NCBI GenBank assembly: GCA_903937325.1
Contig: CAIZYV010000043.1
Location: forward strand, 1 to 5,776
Source: Candidatus Falkowiibacteriota bacterium
GTDB taxonomy: Bacteria > Patescibacteriota > Patescibacteriia > Patescibacteriales > UBA12465
Direction: 5' to 3'
DNA length: 5,776 bases
Every line of letters starts with the position of its first letter. Position 1 is the stretch's first letter. This document shows, piece after piece, positions 5,761 through 5,776 of the stretch. The notes under the pieces are model-generated. The model searched no databases. It was not told where the DNA came from and saw only the letters and a list, made by a program, of their open reading frames with translations. A program made the position numbers and the translations under genes.

Positions 5761-5776
5761 AAACTTTTTCATCAAA

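Overview
The window is chromosomal DNA from an AT-rich bacterium. The compact genes, the domain-minimal pyruvate kinase, the small unrecognised protein and the absence of Shine-Dalgarno sequences suggest a member of the Candidate Phyla Radiation (Patescibacteria), perhaps a Parcubacteria-type lineage. This placement is an inference from gene style, not a marker-based assignment. TGA ends the first gene and tryptophans are encoded by TGG, so the code looks standard. That argues against the CPR groups that read TGA as glycine.

Layout. The left edge (1-170) is very AT-rich and holds a recognisable sigma70-type promoter (TTGACA, 17-bp spacer, TG-extended -10). It drives a plus-strand gene for a 308-residue protein of unknown function (171-1097), which ends at a clean intrinsic terminator (1100-1136). 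From 1156 to 5668 everything is on the minus strand. In transcription order the genes are pyruvate kinase (pyk), enolase (eno), a membrane-anchored metallophosphoesterase and the rRNA methylase rlmN. The gaps are 10, 37 and 35 nt, with no terminator between genes, so they look like one operon. It is read from an AT-rich leader at the right edge (5669-5776) and converges on the plus-strand gene at the terminator.

How the genes fit together. Enolase makes phosphoenolpyruvate and pyruvate kinase turns it into pyruvate plus ATP, so the first two genes are the last two steps of lower glycolysis. RlmN methylates A2503 of 23S rRNA, and the phosphoesterase probably acts at the membrane on an unknown phosphoester. 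Their link to glycolysis may only be shared transcription.

Points worth a second look: a pyruvate kinase without its C-terminal domain; a GNRA-capped hairpin followed by seven U residues inside the rlmN coding strand; an imperfect copy of the phosphoesterase gene's 3' end in the spacer before rlmN; no Shine-Dalgarno before any of the five genes; and a four-codon out-of-frame ORF overlapping the pyk start. I found no mobile element, CRISPR array, tRNA or rRNA, and no clear new multi-gene system.
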